Part shown: positions 59,367-64,000 of the stretch, piece by piece
How the letters are laid out: each line of letters begins with the position of its first letter
How positions within the stretch are numbered: the first letter of the stretch is position 1
Source of the DNA: Natrinema longum
Lineage (GTDB): Archaea > Halobacteriota > Halobacteria > Halobacteriales > Natrialbaceae
NCBI RefSeq assembly: GCF_017352095.1
Contig: NZ_CP071463.1
Location: 1,240,001 to 1,304,000, forward strand
Length of the DNA stretch: 64,000 nucleotides
Direction of reading: 5' to 3'
Made by a program: the position numbers and the translations under genes
The notes under the pieces: model-generated
Told to the model about the DNA's origin: nothing
Database searches by the model: none
What the model saw: the letters and a program-made list of their open reading frames with translations, nothing else

Positions 59367-60593
59367 TTAGGACGTGATCGTCGCGTTGACGGTCCCGTTT
59401 GCAGTCCGTGCCGTCAGCTCTGATTGGCCGATGGTTGGAACGATCCACAGCGACCCGTCCTCGTCGGTTTTCCCGATTTCGATCCCGTCAATGATGATGG
59501 TTGCCTGCTCGGGTTCGCCGGTCGCCTGGTCGGTCACCGTCACTTCGATCGGACTGTTAACGTTCTCCGCCGGCGGCGTCTCGTTGATCGACAGCTCGAG
59601 CCCGTCACTGGACCCCGTCGTCTCTTCCGTTACGGGGAGCGATTGTGCGGTCAGTTCCTGTGTCTCGCGATAGACGTTTCCGGTCTGGCTGTTGAAGTAG
59701 AAATCGAGCCGGCCCTGATCGTGTCCCGTCTCGGCCCAGTAGTGGTCCGGACTGTTGTCCTGGAAGTGGGGACCGTCTTCGGTCGCCCACGGATAGAGCT
59801 CACCGGTGTAATCGTAGGCGTCGCTGTGTTGCAGCCGTTCCGAGTCCGTTCCGTCCCGGTTATCGAACCGAGCCGTTTCGACGAGGTACTGATCCCCGTC
59901 CATCATCCCGAGGCTGTACCCCGTCTGTGAAGCCGAGACGGTCACGCCGAGTCCGCTCCCACGCGTCGGGCGATCGGTGAGTGCTTCGAGGTTCTCTCGG
60001 AGCGGCGTTCGGTGGTACTCCAGGGCCTTGTAGTCGGAGTAGTCAGCCGGCAGCGAATATCCGGAAACCCGGCTTGCGTGCCCCTCGAGGTCCCGGAGGG
60101 TATCGGCCAGCATCGCCGCCTCCTTGTGGTTTCGCAGCAACGTCTGGAGGAGTTCGTTCGTCGATTGCTCGCCGGCTGCGTATGCTCGGACTGCCTCGCG
60201 CTCGCGTTGCTCGAGTTCGTCGGCCCGTTCGTTGATACGCTCGTAGGCCTGCTGGACCATCGCTGCTTGCTGCTCAGTGGTTGCATCGTCGAACTCGTCG
60301 TCGACGAGCGTGTACTGCTCGTGGTCGAGCCTGAGTTCGTCGTCGGCACTCGCGAAAACCAGCCCGAGGCCGCTCCCGTAGTCGGTGTGCTCGCTTCTGA
60401 CGTCACCGGTCAAGGGGAGACGGTTGGTCGTGTTCTCGGCCTCGACCGGGGCCGTTTCATACGGGAGTTCCTGCTGGAGGGCCGCCGCCGATCCGTCGAC
60501 GCGCTCGCCGTCAGGGGCCGCTGCGACGACGGTCATCGCAGGCAGCGAGAGGACGAGGAGGAACGCGAGGAGGGCAGGCATCGCGTTGTTCAT
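59367..60593 (-). CDS. Secreted protein with Ig-like C-terminal domain
   Basis: 408 residues from ATG 60593 (MNNAMPALLAFLLVLSLPAM), about 27 bases after a TATA-like ttttgtat; a GTG at 60599 adds two residues. A Sec-type signal peptide (about 1-25) precedes helical segments (AMVQQAYERINERADELEQR; RDLEGHASRVSG) and, after a TEETTGSS linker, an Ig-like beta domain (SPIEVTVTDQATGEPEQATI; TARTANGTVNATITS). I do not recognise a function. It is divergent from the membrane-bound regulator gene (145 bp apart), so the two may be coregulated. Confidence 0.7.
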   Translation of the reverse strand: MNNAMPALLAFLLVLSLPAMTVVAAAPDGERVDGSAAALQQELPYETAPVEAENTTNRLPLTGDVRSEHTDYGSGLGLVFASADDELRLDHEQYTLVDDEFDDATTEQQAAMVQQAYERINERADELEQREREAVRAYAAGEQSTNELLQTLLRNHKEAAMLADTLRDLEGHASRVSGYSLPADYSDYKALEYHRTPLRENLEALTDRPTRGSGLGVTVSASQTGYSLGMMDGDQYLVETARFDNRDGTDSERLQHSDAYDYTGELYPWATEDGPHFQDNSPDHYWAETGHDQGRLDFYFNSQTGNVYRETQELTAQSLPVTEETTGSSDGLELSINETPPAENVNSPIEVTVTDQATGEPEQATIIIDGIEIGKTDEDGSLWIVPTIGQSELTARTANGTVNATITS

Positions 60594-60738
60594 CGCCACA
60601 CCGTATGGCCTCCTGATACAAAAACTGGTCGTCTATCGGTCAGGCCCGGAGACGCCCACTACAGACCCGATTGCGACATGTTACGCCGTTCAGGCGCGCT
60701 AGAAGGGGTTTATTTTCGATGGAAAGTGTTTTTTCCCC

Positions 60739-62100
60739 GTGGAAACCACCCAATTGGTACACATGCGGATGTCCACCGCCGCCGCACTCGCCCTCACAGT
60801 CCTCCTCGCTACGTCCAGTCTGGGGGCAGTGACCGCCGCCACACCGTCGACGCCTGCGTCGACGACTGGTGAGCGGTCCCCGCCGACGTCTCCCTCCCCA
60901 GCCTTAGCCCTCGAGCAGCCAGAGTCGGTATCGGCCCTCCAATCGTCCTCACCGCCCCTCGAGAGTCCCGAGACGCGGCAGGTGATCCGGGTTCGCATCA
61001 CCGACGATGGCGATGCGGAATGGTATATCGAAAGCCGGTTCCTCGTGACCGACGACTCCGAGGCCGAAACCTTCCACGAGTACGCCGACGCGGTCATGGC
61101 GGGCCAGCGGGACCCACAGTACGATCCGCGAGTGTTCGACCGGTACGCGAGCCGCGTTGCCGACTCGAACAGCCGCGAGATGAGCGTCGAGAACGCCGGC
61201 TGGGACGAGGCACGGATCGACCCCCTCGAGACCGACGAAGAACCGGCCACGAACGGCGACGATGTCCGAATTGGTGTCCTTTCGTATTCGTTCACCTGGA
61301 CGAACTTCGGAACCGTCGACGGGGATCGGATTCGCGTCGGCGACAGCTTCCAGACGACCGAGGGACTCCTGTTCGAGTCGTTAGCCAGTTGGCAACGGCT
61401 CGTCATCGAACCCCCGGAGAACTACGGCTTCGTCGACGCGCCGACAGGAACCGAAAATAGCGCGCTCGTCTGGAATGGCCCCCATCACTTCGAGGAGGAC
61501 GGCCTCGAGATCACGCTCCTTCAGGGGGCTGGCCCGAACTCGCCGAGTTCGAATACGACCGTGCTGATCGCTGCGCTTCTCGGAGTCGTCGCCCTCATCG
61601 GGGCTGGCGGCTACGTCCTCGCGAGGCGACAGACCGACGGCGACCGGGAGGGGGCGACCGATCCGCTGGCGTCGCTCGCAACCACCGGGCCACTCGGGCT
61701 GTTGAAGCGACTCGATCCCCGCGAACGTGACGGGAACGGTTCCGATGGGACCACGACCCACGGCGATGGGAGCGCCGAACCGGTCGCCAACGCGGCGGTC
61801 GACTCGCCCGCAGCCGCCGATACCGACGGCGGATCGGGCACCCACCTCGAGTTCGAGGAATCGGTCGACGACGAAATCGACCCCGAACTGTTAAGCGACG
61901 AGGAACGCGTCCTTCGATTGCTCAAACGAAACGGCGGTCGGATGAAACAGGCCTCAATCGTCACGGAGACCGGCTGGTCGAACGCCAAGGTCTCACAGCT
62001 CCTCTCGAAGATGGACGACGACGACGAGATCGAGAAGCTCCGGATCGGCCGGGAAAACCTCATCACGCTGCCGGGCGTCGATCCGACCGAGGTGGAGTGA
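60739..62100 (+). CDS. Membrane-anchored HTH regulator with extracytoplasmic domain
   Basis: 453 residues from GTG 60739, placed 27 bases after a TATA-like tttatttt (60709-60716); ATG 60763 is an alternative. Signal peptide (about 9-33), an exported beta domain (TRQVIRVRITDDGDAEWYIE; NFGTVDGDRIRVGDSF), then one membrane span (TVLIAALLGVVALIGAGGYV), an acidic, Gly/Ser-rich cytoplasmic linker and a C-terminal winged HTH (MKQASIVTETGWSNAKVSQL). This is a one-component transmembrane regulator, a common haloarchaeal architecture. Its target may be the adjacent secreted-protein gene (inference). Confidence 0.8.
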   Translation: METTQLVHMRMSTAAALALTVLLATSSLGAVTAATPSTPASTTGERSPPTSPSPALALEQPESVSALQSSSPPLESPETRQVIRVRITDDGDAEWYIESRFLVTDDSEAETFHEYADAVMAGQRDPQYDPRVFDRYASRVADSNSREMSVENAGWDEARIDPLETDEEPATNGDDVRIGVLSYSFTWTNFGTVDGDRIRVGDSFQTTEGLLFESLASWQRLVIEPPENYGFVDAPTGTENSALVWNGPHHFEEDGLEITLLQGAGPNSPSSNTTVLIAALLGVVALIGAGGYVLARRQTDGDREGATDPLASLATTGPLGLLKRLDPRERDGNGSDGTTTHGDGSAEPVANAAVDSPAAADTDGGSGTHLEFEESVDDEIDPELLSDEERVLRLLKRNGGRMKQASIVTETGWSNAKVSQLLSKMDDDDEIEKLRIGRENLITLPGVDPTEVE

Positions 62101-62136
62101 TCGTCTCGGTCCGGGACGGTCGATCCGCCGGCAGGC

Positions 62137-62865
62137 TCAGTTCTCGCTGGTCTCCGACCCGTCCTCGATGCTGGACGAGTCGTCCGCGTCCGGGTTGTAC
62201 TGGATGTCCCTGCCGACGGAGTCGTAGATGTCGTCCCAGTCTTTGTCCTCGTCCATCAGGAAGACCTCGACGGCCAACGAGCCCGCACCGAACTCTTCGA
62301 TACCGGCCGGTCGAACGTCGATGTGGAACGTCCCGTTCTCTTCCATGCGAACCTCATCCGTTCGCTCGATTAGCTTCTGTTCGTCCTCGTTGATCTTGAC
62401 GAAGAAGTACGGCTCACCCTCCACGTCACCGTGTTCTGGCGGATCGACGTCCTCCATGCTGGTGTTGGCAACGACCTCGAGGTTGAAGTTCGAGTAGCCG
62501 TCGCCACTCGCTGCGGGTTCTTTGTCGACGAACTCGACGGATTCGATTCGATCCTCGCGTTCGTCTTCTATCGGACGGTTCGGTTCCTCGGGCGGGGACC
62601 ACTCCGCATCCGCGGTGTCATCTCCGTCGTCCGTGCCGTTCTCGGTTCCGTCATCCGTGTCGTTCTCGGTCCCGTTCGATTCGATGTCGTCGCTGGTGTC
62701 GTCGGAGCCGTTCGCTTCCGACTCGGTTTCGTTCACTGGCTCCGAATCGGACTCGGTCGCTGGGTCAGCCGTCTGAGAGCCACCGAGAGCACTACACCCG
62801 GAGAGGGCGACGAGCAGTGCAACCGCGACGACTGCTAGGTTCGGGATTTCATCGTAGCCGCTCAT
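62137..62865 (-). CDS. Acidic secreted lipoprotein
   Basis: 242 residues. A hydrophobic signal ends in the lipobox ALSGC, followed by a strikingly acidic low-complexity linker of Asp/Glu/Ser/Gly/Thr (about 35-95) and a globular domain (SNFNLEVVANTSMEDVDPPE; FHIDVRPAGIEEFGAGSLAV). The ATG at 62865 is about 25 bases after a TATA-like gtaataatg. It converges with the regulator gene. Function unknown; a surface-binding protein is likely. Confidence 0.75.
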   Translation of the reverse strand: MSGYDEIPNLAVVAVALLVALSGCSALGGSQTADPATESDSEPVNETESEANGSDDTSDDIESNGTENDTDDGTENGTDDGDDTADAEWSPPEEPNRPIEDEREDRIESVEFVDKEPAASGDGYSNFNLEVVANTSMEDVDPPEHGDVEGEPYFFVKINEDEQKLIERTDEVRMEENGTFHIDVRPAGIEEFGAGSLAVEVFLMDEDKDWDDIYDSVGRDIQYNPDADDSSSIEDGSETSEN

Positions 62866-63040
62866 TTCGGGACACCCGCCATTATTACAACCCGGATAAG
62901 CGGCACCGACTCGCTCGGCGATGAACGGGACACGAGAGTTTTGAGACGGCCATATTCGGGGGGTTGCACGCTGTGGGACGATCGTTATAGCGTGTACAAC
63001 CGATTCGAATCCGGTCCGCTCGCGGTCCTACCTAGCGGTG
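62866..63040. other. Promoter region of the lipoprotein gene and start of repeats
   Basis: 175 bases before the tandem repeat; together with the repeat it forms a 413-bp gap without genes. It holds the TATA-like element of the lipoprotein gene (62882-62893) and a diverged half-copy of the duplicated segment (63020-63040). Confidence 0.5.
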
Positions 63041-63292
63041 TCCGCTCGACGACCTGCCACGTGGACCTTTTTCTCGTCAGGTTCACTGCGTTCACCCTCC
63101 TCGAAAAATCTCCACCAAAAAACCCCTCACTCGCTTCGCTCGCTCGCGGTACTCACGCTAACGGCGTCCGCTCGACGACCTGCCACGTGGACCTTTTTCT
63201 CGTCAGGTTCACTGCGTTCACCCTCCTCGAAAAATCTCCACCAAAAAACCCCTCACTCGCTTCGCTCGCTCGCGGTACTCACGCTAACGGCG
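63041..63292. repeat. Two tandem copies of a 126-bp segment copied from a gene end
   Basis: Copy 1 (63041-63166) and copy 2 (63167-63292) are nearly identical; the 16 bases from 63293 continue the unit and belong to the radical-SAM-like gene end. Each copy carries the reverse complement of codons VVERTPLA and the stop, followed by the terminator-like gaggggtttttt. The duplication therefore repeats the 3' end and terminator of the minus-strand gene. The frame through the repeats (42-residue period) is not a gene. Confidence 0.85.
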
Positions 63293-64000
63293 TCCGCTCG
63301 ACGACCTGTCCGTCGTAGGTCGGATACTGCTCGACGATCTCGCCGTCCTCGAGGTCGCCGTCCTCGATCATCTCCTCTAAGAGCCACCAGGCGACCTCGA
63401 CGTGGTCTGGTTTGACGGTATAGAACTCCTCGGGGACGCCCAGCGCCTCGAACTCCGCGGGGTCGGCGCGGGTCTTGCCGTAGACGAGGGTCCCGTCGTC
63501 GGTGACGTCGTCGAACTCGCGGCGGATGTTGCGGGCCATGCGTTTGAGGCGGCGACGATGCTGGGCCGCGTCCTTGAACACGGACGTACAGAAGTAGACC
63601 TTCTCGTGGTCGCCCATCACGTCGAGGATCTCCTCGCGGGAGCCGTCGACGGCGCTCATGTGGTCTTCCTTGAGTTCGTACCCCTGTTCCTGCATCCGGC
63701 GGTAGTTCCCGTCGCTCATCTCGAACTCGTTGACGTTACAGAACTCGGCCGCGCCCTCGTCGATGAGTTCGAGGAACTCCTCTTCGGGGCGGATACCGGG
63801 GATTTCGAACGCGGGGGTGAGCCCTTCTTCGCGGGCGATATAGAGGATCTCCTCCCATTCTGTGCCGTGGAGATCGCCCCACTGTTCGTAGGGTGGGTGG
63901 AACCTGATCTCGTCGAGCCCGGCCTCGGCGAGCCGTCGCATGTTCTCCCGGCCGCCGGTGATACCGGTGTAGAGGTGGGTGTGATGGTCCTCGCCGAACT
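63279..64000 (-). CDS. Radical SAM-like protein, 3' part
   Basis: The C-terminal 240 residues are visible; the start is beyond the window. The open frame begins FGEDHHTHLYTGITGGRENM and includes LAEAGLDEIRFHPPYEQWGD, YIAREEGLTPAFEIPG, and FCTSVFKDAAQHRRRLKRMA. The order and the LDEIRFHP strand fit the large group of archaeal radical-SAM proteins (COG2108-like); the Cx3Cx2C cluster would be in the missing N-terminal part. Substrate unknown. Its stop lies in the 126-bp repeat array. Confidence 0.6.
   Translation of the reverse strand, partial: FGEDHHTHLYTGITGGRENMRRLAEAGLDEIRFHPPYEQWGDLHGTEWEEILYIAREEGLTPAFEIPGIRPEEEFLELIDEGAAEFCNVNEFEMSDGNYRRMQEQGYELKEDHMSAVDGSREEILDVMGDHEKVYFCTSVFKDAAQHRRRLKRMARNIRREFDDVTDDGTLVYGKTRADPAEFEALGVPEEFYTVKPDHVEVAWWLLEEMIEDGDLEDGEIVEQYPTYDGQVVERTPLA

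Noticed and set aside
60730-60747. ORB-like ttttccccgtggaaacc before the regulator gene
   Set aside because: A single weak match to the classical haloarchaeal ORB with no initiator gene nearby; probably coincidence with promoter sequence.
62941-63415. Two plus-strand 125-codon frames through the 126-bp repeats
   Set aside because: They exist only because the repeat length is a multiple of three; the DNA is the duplicated 3' end of the minus-strand gene.

Overview
The window is GC-rich haloarchaeal chromosome. Proteins are strongly acidic, secreted proteins carry Tat/lipobox signals, many genes start 25-30 nt after a TATA box (leaderless mRNA), and the gene set is archaeal: A-type ATP synthase, PAN, histone, Orc1/Cdc6, pyruvoyl arginine decarboxylase, intron-containing tRNA-Met. 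The genus cannot be fixed from the sequence; the type of provirus is compatible with the Natrinema/Haloterrigena side of the haloarchaea (inference).

Region 1 (1-9573) is read as the right part of an integrated pleolipovirus-like element. It starts inside a gene for a C-terminally anchored membrane protein, followed by overlapping genes for a two-TM protein and a P-loop ATPase. It ends with a minus-strand operon of tiny zinc-finger ORFs, a PD-(D/E)XK-like protein and a 539-residue winged-helix protein (candidate replication protein). The right end abuts the 3' end of an intron-bearing tRNA-Met(CAU) gene. Inside sits a strikingly AT-rich cassette (about 3.8-5.35 kb) with a two-TM/winged-helix protein and a cysteine-cluster protein. 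No integrase is visible in the window.

Region 2 (9.9-24.9 kb) is housekeeping. It holds a peptide/nickel-type ABC operon with a fused double ATPase, moaB, tRNA-Asn, the CCA-adding enzyme, an operon of RPA-like ssDNA-binding protein, doublet histone and HDAC-like deacetylase, an MBL hydrolase, a small acidic protein, DUF99, family 4 uracil-DNA glycosylase and hisH.

Region 3 (24.96-27.26 kb) is a replication origin next to orc1/cdc6. Nine same-strand copies and one inverted copy of an ACAGCGGCAC...GGGGTG element occur there, and most neighbouring copies are 32, 63 or 93 bp apart, i.e. multiples of three helical turns.

Region 4 (27.3-41.6 kb) holds a SWIM-type zinc protein, trm1, a YihY/BrkB membrane protein, an alpha/beta hydrolase, dcd, an orphan protein, truA, a purine permease with a purine phosphoribosyltransferase, pepF, PAN and pyruvoyl-dependent arginine decarboxylase.

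Region 5 (42-58 kb) is the A-type ATP synthase operon (atpHIKECFAB), with atpD separated from atpB by about 6.9 kb holding an ABC importer operon and an acyl-CoA synthetase gene. Region 6 (58-64 kb) has a VTE3-like quinone methyltransferase, a pilin-like protein, a divergent pair of a secreted protein and a membrane-anchored HTH regulator, a lipoprotein, a 126-bp tandem duplication and the 3' part of a radical-SAM-like gene.
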